From: Ixodes scapularis
Lineage: Eukaryota; Arthropoda; Arachnida; Ixodida; Ixodidae
NCBI RefSeq assembly: GCF_016920785.2
Contig: NW_024609857.1
Location: 74,336,252 to 74,400,251 of the forward strand
DNA: 64,000 nt
Direction: 5' to 3'
Under the pieces are notes generated by a model, which was not told the origin of the DNA, searched no databases, and worked only from the letters and a program-made list of their open reading frames with translations. Below, one piece after another: positions 1-9,877 of the stretch. A program made the translations under genes and the position numbers. Position 1 is the stretch's first letter, and each line of letters starts with the position of its first letter.

Positions 1-362
1 TAAGCGCTTGTCTTGTCTTGTACTACGCCTTGTATTTGTCCTTTGCGCTTTTCGATTTTTTTGAGTTTGGGTCCCCCGAGCAGCTTATTGGGGTTCCCCG
101 ATGCGCAATGGGCAGACATTCTGCGCACGCCCTGTGCGACGCCACCAGCTGTCCGGGGGACCTATAGCGTTGGGCCCCCTCTTCTAAAACTCCAAGTTGC
201 GTCACCTCACGTGCCCTGACTTTTCCGACTCCTGAGCGCTGCTAATATCATCGGCCTCCAAATTATGTGACTGCTTGTCCTTACTTTGAGTTAAGGTGTG
301 GAGCGCCGCTGGGCTTTCTCGATGTTTTTTCTGCGACTGGCATTGCCCACACATATACAAAC

Positions 363-456
<94 letters not shown>

Positions 457-584
457 GCGTGTTTTATAGGTTATGAACGGGAAGGATTAATTCGAAGCCG
501 TATTTACTGAAATTACAGCAATCTTTGTACGACTCCTCGAACCTGAACGTACACGATCTGGTTGGCCACGTATTTTTCCTCCAG
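1..584. other. Intron or intergenic DNA upstream of the serine dehydratase exon
   Basis: No coding signal is recognised here. The segment ends in a pyrimidine-rich tract and AG (571-584) that serves as splice acceptor for the exon at 585, so at least its right part is most simply the last intron of that gene. It contains the long (TA)n tract listed separately. Short open frames in it are GC-rich chance frames or translated microsatellite. Confidence 0.5.
365..455. repeat. (TA)n microsatellite, about 90 bp
   Basis: Uninterrupted TA dinucleotide array. Its length makes the exact copy number doubtful in any assembly. It lies in the presumed last intron of the serine dehydratase-like gene. Confidence 0.98.
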
Positions 585-814
585 AGGACCAGCGCGCCCT
601 GGTGGAGCCAGCGTGCGGCGCTTCCCTGGCGGCCGTGTACGGCGCCCGGACCACCGAGATGCGCAAGCACGGCCGGCTGCCCGCGGACAAGCCCATCGTC
701 GTGATCGTGTGCGGCGGGAGCGCAGCCAGCATCAAGCAGCTCGAGGAGTGGCAGGAGGCCGTGCAGAGGAACGGCTGCCCGAGCCCCGAGAGGGACCACA
801 CAGGCATCGACTGA
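585..814 (+). CDS. SDS: L-serine dehydratase/threonine deaminase-like protein, terminal exon
   Basis: Terminal exon of a PLP-dependent L-serine dehydratase (family knowledge: L-serine to pyruvate and ammonia, cytosolic, fold-type II). The frame runs DQRALVEPACGASLAAVYG, then PIVVIVCGGS and a hydrophilic tail ending HTGID before TGA at 812-814. The LVEPACGA block and the VVIVCGG block are hallmarks of the C-terminal part of this family; the serine after VCGG contacts PLP in known structures. A pyrimidine-rich tract and AG at 583-584 precede the exon, which starts with two bases of a split codon. Upstream exons with the catalytic lysine lie outside the window to the left. The codon usage is strongly GC-rich, unlike the flanking DNA. 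The tail is longer and more charged than in vertebrate enzymes. A retained pseudogene exon cannot be excluded, but no lesion is visible. Confidence 0.85.
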
Positions 815-1400
815 GCCCGGCCACGCATCCCACGAATAGTCCCCGAAGAATGTACAGAAGGCGGATCAACCGTCGATGAGGTCGCGAGCTGTACTCCGTT
901 TGTCCTTACGATGGGCAGCAACGGTCGCTACAAGCCAGCGCAGCCGATCCATAGCTCGGAGCATACGTCACGAGACTTCGCGTTCCCGGGGTCGCTCTGT
1001 CGCAACCGAATGTGTACATGACACCCTCCGAGCTTTGGATTGCCTTTGGTAACTTGTAGCGCTTCTTAGAGTCCTCTGTTAGGTGGAGTATAGTCGAGAC
1101 ATTGCAGAAAGCGCGTACGTCGAAAGGACCAGTCGGGGCAAGGCAAATGGAAAAACGGGCGACGACGGTCCCGGATCAACAGACCCAACGTTTCGGGAGG
1201 TCCAATATTGGATCTCTTGATTCGTAAGATCTCTCGACTCGTTTGACCTTTTCACTCGTATTGAAACCCTCGACTCGGTAGTCACATGACTGGGGGTTCT
1301 GTCGACCGGCTTGGTCGACATATATACCACGCGGGGGAAACAATGTTTTTACATCCAATGAATGTTGCATGCTCCTTCCGCTAAATAAATGGCTATAACA
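815..1400 (+). other. Possible 3' UTR of the dehydratase exon
   Basis: No open frame continues after the stop at 812-814. The first clear AATAAA hexamer downstream is at 1384-1389, about 570 bases past the stop, so this stretch could be the 3' UTR. This is inference; no downstream GU-rich element was judged convincing. Confidence 0.35.
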
Positions 1401-3597
1401 CTGTTCTAGTTTCTCGCACATCGTAAGACACTTTAAGGAAAAACGGGTTTAGCATCTTTATATTTCTTATGATAGTTTAATTTAGTTTAGATGACACTTA
1501 ACTTTTAGTTAGGGATTTCTTGTATATCTCTTTTAGTTCTTCGAGTGGCACTGAAAGAACCTGAATGCGTGATGTCCACGCAAGGGGAAAATTTATTAAT
1601 CATACCACAATGCACGTCATAGTAAATTATTCTCCGCACGGAGCCTTTCACATACGCAGTTTTCTGCGCAAGCTATGTGCAGGCTGCCCCACATGACCAG
1701 TGACCCACACAGGACCTCTTGATTCACTGCTGTCACGCAACTGTTGAAGCTATTCTTTCGTTCAGAAATGTGACTCAGTGGACCGTTTTGAAAGCTCTGA
1801 GGAGGCGACGATTGCCAGTTGTCGCCACTTTTCTGTCTACGAGGCACTTTATCACTACGGACAGACCAGCGGACGGTAGGAACAAGAGACAGCAGAATCT
1901 GTTGTGTTCAATTAGCTGGACGAGTTCATAATTTATTTTCACTGCTGCAGGCACGTGCAACTGTGGCCAGCATATAAACGTGAATCTTAGTTGCTTTCAT
2001 TTTAAACCTCAATGTATACGTTCGCGCTAACAGACGAAATTGAAAAAAAGATATGTGCGTGAATATTGTTTAGAAAAAATCTAGTCTTATATAAATTAGT
2101 TAAAAAAAGCATATTTTTTTTTCTTACAAATTGTTTTTTGCTTGTCGGAAGATAGGGGTTTGTTATAGCTGCGACTATGCATATTTGGTGGCTTTAGTTG
2201 CGGTTAGAGAAGTCGCTATTTAGGAAGTGATCAAAGACTGACGAGCACAAACTATTTAATTTCGTCGTACACGAAAATTAGAAGTCTGAAAGACAGCATG
2301 AACGTCGACATGTGTTTGCGGTCGTGTGAAGAGCGTCAAAAGATCGAGCCGATAATTTCGTCACGATTGTGTAGAAACTGGATAATAATAAAATTTGTCC
2401 ATCAATGACCAAATCATTTACCTTTCTTAAAGTAATAAATTTTGTTCCTCAGCATCTTACTTCCAGATTTGGTTTTTTTCAGCAAAAAATGCAACATTAC
2501 ACGCACCCCGAAAACATAAATTGTGCAATGGGGTTTCGCTTTGCTCGTATACCGATACCATGACGGCCACTATCATTACATGAACATGTTTGTATGTATC
2601 TTTAAGCATACAAATAATAACGATTCGGTATCTCTCTAGTTATTTAATCGTGTTTTACCGAAGTCTCATAGTCATAAAGATGTTACTAAATGAGATTATC
2701 AGCTGAAACATCCGCGCAAGTTTCCTCCTGGCACGGATAATTCTGATGTCCGTTAAACATTTTTATAAAATTTGCCAATGTAACGACACAATCTGCATAA
2801 ATTTTTTGTCTCGTTTCTAACTAGAACGAGCAGCTAAATTTGTGTTACGGTTTAAAAATATTTCATGAATTTTAATAAAGCATGAATAATGCGAGCATTC
2901 CTCTACATACACACTTAAAAATATCTCAATCAAAAATCTATTGCTGATATGAGAAAAGGCCCGGAGTAATCCGAAAAAAAAAAAAAAAAAGACGCATATC
3001 ACAGTTGCCATTGGTCCCTTCCTTTTCGCGGAGCTGACTCTCAGCCAATGCAAATGACGATTGACCCGGGTGCGAGAAAACGGCGGCTGTAAAGGTAGCC
3101 TTTTCTGGGAGAATCCTCCCGCTCGTGTGCAGAGTAGAGGCACAATGAAAGTTGGTCGCTGTTGGCACAATGAGGTTCGATCGCATTTTATACAGAACTT
3201 GGGAGCACAAACTAGGCCTAAAATATGAAATTATTCTAGTTGGATATACGCATTTCTAGTAAATGCATACGACAATTGCGAATTAGCGTCAGTCCCGTCT
3301 GTGACTGGGTTTGCATGTAGGCAATCATAGCGCATCGAATATAACTGGGTCCAATCACACGCACCCTCTCTTCTACTTCTTCCTGTTCTACCCATCTACT
3401 ATCCATCAAAATAGTCAAATTTCGATTCGATGCACTATGGTCGCATCCATGCAGATGCAGCATATGTTCATGTCCTTGCCTATCCTTCGCGCTATTTACA
3501 TACACACACTAGAATGTGTCTCTTTTTTTTACAACTCTCTAAACATCGAGGTCGAGTTGAAGGTCTAAAAATTAAACATGTTCTGCGACCTTTTATA
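1401..3597. other. AT-rich non-coding stretch, nothing recognised
   Basis: AT-rich DNA with stops in all frames. It holds a poly-A run near 2976-2990 and no recognised repeat ends. I see no gene or RNA here. Confidence 0.5.
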
Positions 3598-3599
3598 TA

Positions 3600-4042
3600 C
3601 AGGGTGTCACAAAAGAAAATTTACACGGTCTTTTTTACCGCAAAAATAAACTAGGCATCGTCGAACGCTCATTCTCCGCCCAAAGGTAGAGCTAGAGGTC
3701 ACAACCAGGTGCCAAAGTTTCAGCCCCATCCGATAAGTTAATCAAAAGTTATTAGTGATTTTCTGAAAATCTCAATAAGAAAATGGAGCCCATTTTCGCT
3801 CGTTTTCGGTTTCTGGTGCCATAGAGCCCCATGTGTTTGAAAACTCCGTCGGCCGCCATTTTCCCATTGAAATTTTCAGAACATTACTTATAACTTTTGA
3901 TTAAGTTATCGGATCGGGCTGAAACTTTGGCATCTGGTTGTGACCTATAGCACTACCTTTGGGCGGAGAATGAGCGTTCGGCGATGCCTAGTTTATTTTT
4001 GCGGTAAAAAAGACCGTGTAAATTTTCTTTTGTGACACCCTG
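3600..4042. mobile_element. Mariner-type MITE with long terminal inverted repeats
   Basis: The element begins CAGGGTGTCACAAAAG and ends with its exact reverse complement CTTTTGTGACACCCTG. The inverted repeat continues inwards for well over 100 bases (for example CGTCGAACGCTCATTCTCCG on the left against CGGAGAATGAGCGTTCGGCG on the right), so nearly the whole 443 bp is a foldback. TA dinucleotides flank both ends (3598-3599 and 4043-4044), the target duplication used by Tc1/mariner transposases. There is no coding capacity. Two diverged relatives lie at 13829-14215 and 33655-33930. Confidence 0.9.
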
Positions 4043-4454
4043 TATTTAATGAAGCTTTCTTCTGAACTTATTTTAATTATAAAGCATACATGAAAAAAAG
4101 AAAAAGAGGTAAGTGGATAAATAAAGCATTGCGCCATAACGTGATCTATTTTTCGATAAAAATGTGGCACTCGCAAGATAACTAAGGAAACGAACAAGAA
4201 AACACAGCGACGCAGTTGCAATTTCTACATGTCCTCTTATATCGTTTAAGAGTCTCTTCAATACCATGATTTCTTGCTCTCTATTCGCCTCGAGATCGAA
4301 CCGTGTCGCCACCGTGCGGCCAAAATTGGAAACGCGCGAAAGCGGGGATACCGCCGTGCGTCGTCTGCTACGGGCGCACGCTCAGAAGCATGAATCTCGA
4401 CGCGGCAAGCCCGTTTCCGGCTGAGCTTGACATTCCTTATTAAATGCTTTATGT
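4043..4454. other. Non-coding spacer
   Basis: No recognised feature. It separates the mariner-type MITE from the SINE palindrome. A GC-rich patch at 4290-4430 has short open frames on both strands without family resemblance. Confidence 0.4.
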
Positions 4455-4529
4455 CGAAAATAATCCCTGGAGAAGGGGAACAAGAGGGACATTGTCCCTC
4501 TTGTTCCCCTTCTCCAGGGATTATTTTCG
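4455..4529. repeat. Perfect 36-bp inverted repeat with 3-nt spacer, made of SINE tail sequence
   Basis: Bases 4455-4490 and 4494-4529 are exact reverse complements around the spacer ATT. The arm contains AATAATCCCTGGAGAAGG, which also occurs in the SINE copies near 22013 and 22318. The right arm continues into normal SINE tail sequence; the left arm does not. Confidence 0.95.
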
Positions 4530-4579
4530 TCATTCTTGTCCAGCTCGCTTGCACCTTTGCATTTAATTGCATTATATTC
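4494..4579 (+). mobile_element. Tick-type tRNA-SINE 3' tail, 5' part missing
   Basis: Contains TCCAGGGATTATTTTCGTCA, TTCTTGTCCAGCTCGCTTGC and ACCTTTGCATTTAATTGCA, matching in inverted orientation the SINE tails at 21966-22030 and 22270-22340. The LTR retrotransposon at 4580 is inserted in or directly beside it. No tRNA-like head is present here. Confidence 0.7.
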
Positions 4580-5087
4580 TGTGGGAACCATTGGGTTCCC
4601 TCTATCCCTATCCAGGCCTAGCTTCAAGCAGGCCGTGGGAGTCGTCGTCACCAATGGCGTCGGCCTCCCGGATACAAGGAACCACGAGGCCGAATTCCCC
4701 GAAGGGGCCGGCTCTCCCTTGCCCATTTTGGGTGAACGCGCCTTCGGCACACCCTTGAGAGTTATAATGGACGCGACTGCTAGTGGCCTCCCCGGGCGCG
4801 TCCATTCTCCGAGGCTACATAAGCTGGCCCCGAAGGTGGGCCAGAGGCTCTCGTCGGCGGAGGCCCTGGCTCTACGGAGCTCGGTTTTTCTTTGTGGGCC
4901 TCCGACTTCCCGTGAATCTGTCTAATGCGGCAGCGCGGGAAACCGACCGGGTGATACCAGCGCCCAGACTTTTCATTGTCTAAGAGCGAAGCGTGCTGAC
5001 ATTGCAGTCAATAAACACGTCTTTATACGGACCCAAGGAACCTCCTTTGTGTTTCTAAGTGGCACCCCCACAAAGGAGAATCCCACA
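4580..5087 (+). mobile_element. 5' LTR of a non-autonomous LTR retrotransposon
   Basis: 508-bp LTR that starts TGTGGGA and ends TCCCACA, the canonical TG...CA inverted ends. The same sequence recurs from 7645 and, after an interruption, up to 9873; the two halves (378 and 130 bases) have exactly the same lengths in both LTRs and look identical by eye. An AATAAA lies at about 5010 (CAATAAACACG). The 4 bases before the LTR (ATTC, 4576-4579) are repeated directly after the 3' LTR (9874-9877), giving a 4-bp target-site duplication. Confidence 0.95.
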
Positions 5088-5089
5088 TC

Positions 5090-5107
5090 TGGCGCCCCAA
5101 CGTGCGG
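5090..5107 (+). promoter_or_regulatory. Primer binding site, tRNA-Lys type
   Basis: TGGCGCCCCAACGTGCGG starts two bases after the 5' LTR. It closely resembles the tRNA-Lys primer binding sites of the TGGCGCCCAACGTGGGG form, with one extra C and small differences. It primes minus-strand DNA synthesis in this class of element. The tRNA assignment is by resemblance from memory. Confidence 0.8.
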
Positions 5108-7631
5108 CCTGTCCGGCGACTGCAAACAAAGCAGCGCTTTCGCAATGACAGCGAACCACGCCAGTTTCCGGTCAAGGATCAAACAGGTGGACAAAGGGAG
5201 AGGCGAACGCCCGACACCCGACGCCACTCAACGGCTTAGTGGCCACGTCAGCCACGCACGGACACAATGCAGTGTCTTTTCAGCCGAGCTCGCTTCCAAA
5301 CGGAGGTGACTAAACGCCCGGAATACGTCCGAGGCATTCCCTTTCGGGACGACGCCAGCCTACTTCGCTGGGGAGGCGCACCTGCGCTTTTCGAGGTCAA
5401 GCCCGTTCTCGAACAAAGCACGGTGACGCAACACGAAGCAAGTGCAGCTTTTGCCTTCGAGACGGCTCGCGGGGCCCACCCAGAGTGGACACCCCGTCAG
5501 CGCACAAACTAAAAGCGTATCTCGGAGCGAGAAAATGCGCTGTGCCTGCAACACCGGTCCCAGTCTAGCGAGGTTGCGGAGACCGTTGATGGTGCCCTAC
5601 GTCGCCGCGTCGACGGACCAGTAGCCATCAGTTTGACCAAGCGACCCCGGAACAAAGGCCCCCCAGGAAAACTGAGTGAGTCAAAATGATTTCCTTTTTA
5701 CTCCGCCTTTCCTTCCCGCTATCAAGGGACAGAGGACTGGCGTGAGCATGGTTTTCGGCGACTAGAATTTAGTATGTTCCGTTTACCCGCGATCGACTCC
5801 GGCCAAAAGTCAGTGAGCGTCGCACGCAACAATAACGTTAGGAACCTTCGAGGGCCACCTATCAAGTTGCAACCCCGTAAAAGCGACGTTAAATGTGAAA
5901 ACGCCGCGGGGTCCGGGAGCAGTTCAATCGTGCTACCGGGCAGTGCAACAGGTTGAACAGCGTCCCGAGATGCTTGCGTGTCCGATTAAGGTGACCGCCA
6001 TGCGGTCACTGGACGAGATCGTGAACCACGGCACTCGAGGTGTTCGTTGGGAATCGACGGTAGCACCGATGAGTTTTTGACGCTCAGCAGAACGATCCGG
6101 GGTGTAAATATGTGAATAGTTGTAAATATTTTCGCGGACTCTGCGGAGTCGGGCGGTGCGTCCGCCGGGCGGTACGCTCGCCACTAACGTCGCTAAGCAA
6201 CTCGTATTGTTGCAGACGGGCTTTGGCAGCCGGGCAGCGTACTCGCCGGGTCGAGCAACTCGTGTTGTTGCCGATCGGTGCCGTAAATAGTCTGGTATTG
6301 CTATTGGCACGGGGGTTTGTTTTATTTGGGATCGGTTTCTGTTCTTGCTGATGCGGATAAACTCGTGCTACGGCGCTTGGCCTCTACGAACATTGCAGTT
6401 CAAGGTGGCTGTCCTGCGCGGCTGGGAGGTGCATTCGGTGCTCTCCTTTGTTCGCGTTGGCCAGGGCAACACGCGGCTCCAAGACTTTTCGAAGTTAGGT
6501 CGCTGTGCTATACCTGGCCACGGGCATTTGTGTTTTAGCCAAAGGTAAAAGCTAACATGTTTGAAAAATAACAATGTTGGCGAGCCTGCCCGATTGCAGC
6601 CCTGCATCGTTTCAATATCACAAGAAAGGACAGGGTGGTGCATTTGACATTTCATTGCGCCCGCAAATCGAAGCGATTAGGCATCGTTAGCAAAAGCAGC
6701 TACAAAGAACTTTGCCTAGTCGATCAGTCACCAACAAATCTAATGTCCGGGGTGACGCGAGTCAGCTTGGTATGTGGACATCCGTGTTCACATTAAGCGG
6801 AGTCGTGGAACTATTTTCACAATAACTTCGCGAGCCGAGTCAGTGCGAGGCACGTGACTCACGGCAGAAAAGACATCTTTGTTTCTGCCTCTTTTTATCT
6901 CTGGGGCCCTGTGCACCCAGAGATTGGTCGAGTGTCCTCAGTTGGACGGCTCCACCTTGCTCGGAATTTCCGAAGCTTCCTTCTTGGGGAACGAAACGGG
7001 AGAGAGGGGAGCGCAGGCGGCATTCCAGTTCCCGGCGGTTCCTGGGTCATGGTTCCACACCGAAGCTGCATTGACGCCAGGGAGCGTCATCGTCGCCGTC
7101 GCCGGCCTGCCTGTCCAGATCCGGCTCCTCGGCTGCTGGCCAAGATGGCGGCAGCCACCCTCCCGCTGCCTGGACTCGTCCCCAGGCCAGCAACACGTGG
7201 CATCCAGTCTCGGACCCAAGCTGTGGCCGTGCCGACAAGCAGCTCGCATCCGCGTCACGGACCCGGTGACAGTGCCCGTGCCACATGGTGTGTCCCCAAG
7301 GAGAGACGACCAGCCACCGTACTTTCCGAGTTCCTCCGAACATTTCGTCGGGGAGTGACCGGGCCGTTCCTTTCTGCCCCCGGCCAGGCCCCTACTTGGA
7401 CCCTTCAACGCTGCTCCGGTAAGCCTGCCACGAAGCGTGGGCTGAAAAGTTCGGCTGCACCCGGGGTCCACTGTCAAGCCTCGAGCTAGAGTTTTCAGCA
7501 TGTACCGCGCTGATCGTTTTTTATTTCTTTGTTTTTCTTCGCGGCATGCTCCTTCGCTCTAGCGTTTCGTTTTTTTTATTTTGTTTTTGAGAGCCGGTAG
7601 GCCATTTTATTTTTAGGCCTACCTTAGCCTT
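5108..7631 (+). mobile_element. Internal region of the LTR element, no recognisable gag or pol
   Basis: About 2.5 kb between PBS and polypurine tract. No CCHC knuckle, DTG/DSG protease, YxDD polymerase, RNase H or integrase motif is visible in any frame. The longest open frame (6854-7489, 211 residues) lies in a GC-rich part overlapped by other frames of similar length and is low in complexity, so coding is unlikely. The structure suits a LARD-like non-autonomous element mobilised in trans. Alternative: a heavily decayed coding region; the apparently identical LTRs argue against long decay. Confidence 0.7.
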
Positions 7632-7644
7632 GAGAAGGGGGGAG
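7632..7644 (+). promoter_or_regulatory. Polypurine tract of the LTR element
   Basis: GAGAAGGGGGGAG abuts the first base of the 3' LTR (TGTGGGA at 7645), the position where plus-strand synthesis is primed in LTR retrotransposons. Confidence 0.9.
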
Positions 7645-9873
7645 TGTGGGAACCATTGGGTTCCCTCTATCCCTATCCAGGCCTAGCTTCAAGCAGGCCG
7701 TGGGAGTCGTCGTCACCAATGGCGTCGGCCTCCCGGATACAAGGAACCACGAGGCCGAATTCCCCGAAGGGGCCGGCTCTCCCTTGCCCATTTTGGGTGA
7801 ACGCGCCTTCGGCACACCCTTGAGAGTTATAATGGACGCGACTGCTAGTGGCCTCCCCGGGCGCGTCCATTCTCCGAGGCTACATAAGCTGGCCCCGAAG
7901 GTGGGCCAGAGGCTCTCGTCGGCGGAGGCCCTGGCTCTACGGAGCTCGGTTTTTCTTTGTGGGCCTCCGACTTCCCGTGAATCTGTCTAATGCGGCAGCG
8001 CGGGAAACCGACCGGGTGATACTGGCAATAGACCGATCTCACGAGGAGTTGCGCGACGCCACCGCTGCCGCGGTGCATTCTGGTACCTGTAGTTCTCCCC
8101 AGTTTTCCGGCCGCGTCGGCGCGCATTGTACGCCCGGCGTTTGGAAATTTTCGGGTTAGCACGAGACTTTTAGCCAGGTGTTGACTCATGGTTTTCAATC
8201 GGTGGCTTCACATGGTGTCTGCCACGGAGCTATAATAACAGCACCAGGCAAAAAAGCCTCGGATATTATGTCTTCCCGCAAGAAAGAAGCATGGCAAAGA
8301 AAGGTCGACAGAGCCGGACAGAGCGACAGAAAAAATAGCGTTTTACGATTTGTTTCGTGATTTGCTTAATAATTTATATCCAATTATTGCACATGAGCTA
8401 AAATATTTAAGATTACAGGGCACGAGACATAGAGCGTGCCGATGTGTTCCGTAAGCTGGAATCTCTCTGACCATTTGCTCCGTAGCGGCCTATTCGTTGG
8501 TCTATCTCAAATAGGACCTCCGCACTACTTTGCGGAGGCCCGTTTTTAATACACTTCTTACTCGGTGTATTTTAGTGGTCATAACTGTTAATGCGACGAC
8601 ATGTTTCAAGCACAACTGTGCTTCAAAAGATCCGGACAATCACTAAAAAAGAGCAGTGATTCCCGATACTTGATATAAAACAACTTTTTTTCGGAAGTAG
8701 CCTTCATTTTTTTTTTTCATACCAACGCCAAAAAGATTACATAATGCAATTTAGAAGTGCAACACGTACTTAGCTCCAAAAATGTAACAAACGAACCTCA
8801 TCTATTTTGTGGTAGTCTATTAGGCTGGTGTTAGTGATCCATTCTGCACTAGCACCAGTCGAGACAGCAGAAAAAAGCTTCCCCCGTCGGGCGACTGTTA
8901 GCGTTCGGATCTTGCGCAAACAAAATAAAACTGAATAGAAACTGTGCACGAAAAATCATCTCCACCCCAAGCTTTCAGGTATCTGGCATGGTTGCTTCTT
9001 TTTGATAGATGCCAATTATTACGGCGCATCAGGCATGGCCTTTCTGTAGATAAGTTCTTTGTGTGCAGGCTTCTCCCGCTGTTCATCTGTACTCTGTCGC
9101 ACAGACTGTCAACCAGAATGAAACAACTTTTAGAAAACTATCGCTGACCGAGAAAGTTTATTTAGCTCCTCTTGATGGCTGATTAAACGTTATGCACAAG
9201 ACTGAGCACCACCAAGCTCAGTTTTTCATCACATTTGATGCTGTTCCGTGGTGCCACACCGAGCCGATGGTCCCTCGAATTTTCTTGTTCTTTACTATTG
9301 CACTAGATGTTCACTTGTTTGCAAGGTAATTGAGACGTCCGAGGAGTAGGAATGCTCGAGTAATAGCGCCGTTTTTTTTTTTTTTCTTTTTTTTTTTTTC
9401 CCGCGGCCGCAGTGGGCTCACGCGTTCACGAAGACGAAGAAGCAGACGACGACGAAGCAGACGACAAAGCGATTCTAAAGCGATAGGACGACTGAAACTG
9501 CTTTTCTGCACTTGGTGAGGAAAGTAAGGCGTCACAAACAACACAATCTTATGAAGTAAAAACGTGCAAGAGAATCAAGGTGATACCGGGGCGTGCCAAA
9601 TGATAATCTATGATGATGTACGTACGCGCAGCCATATGTAGCCGGGAAGCCGGGAAGGGATGACTACAAGTAGCATGGCGGCGGCACCACTTCCGGAATG
9701 CGCGCGCCTGCGCAGTTCGCTTGGTGACATCGGTCTATTGAGCCAGCGCCCAGACTTTTCATTGTCTAAGAGCGAAGCGTGCTGACATTGCAGTCAATAA
9801 ACACGTCTTTATACGGACCCAAGGAACCTCCTTTGTGTTTCTAAGTGGCACCCCCACAAAGGAGAATCCCACA
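7645..9873 (+). mobile_element. 3' LTR, split by a 1.72-kb insertion
   Basis: The LTR consists of 7645-8022 and 9744-9873, which together reproduce the 508 bases of the 5' LTR without gain or loss. The break falls between ...GGTGATAC and CAGCGCCC. The element ends TCCCACA at 9873 and is followed by the ATTC target duplication. Confidence 0.95.
8023..9743. mobile_element. Unclassified DNA element inserted in the 3' LTR, no target duplication
   Basis: Comparison with the intact 5' LTR fixes the insertion at exactly 8023-9743 (1721 bp). The ends are inverted: AATAGACCGATCTCAC near the left end, and on the right the reverse complement of AATAGACCGATGTCAC, offset by a few bases. No target-site duplication is present and no target base is lost. 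A T-rich tract (9372-9400) and a purine-rich GACGA/GCAGA run follow each other near the right end. There is no transposase-like frame. Helitron-like 5'-TC and CTRR-3' ends are absent, so the class is open. Confidence 0.8.
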
Positions 9874-9877
9874 ATTC

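Noticed and set aside
298..510. Open frame of repeated Tyr-Ile residues
   Set aside because: It is a translated (TA)n microsatellite; the same applies to frames at 11766-12107 and 38657-39161.
487..921. Antisense and alternative frames over the serine dehydratase exon, up to 144 residues
   Set aside because: Shadows of the GC-rich exon 585-814, without family features.
6854..7501. Three overlapping frames of 159-211 residues in the LTR element interior
   Set aside because: They overlap on both strands in GC-rich DNA, are low in complexity and match no retroelement domain I know; probably chance.
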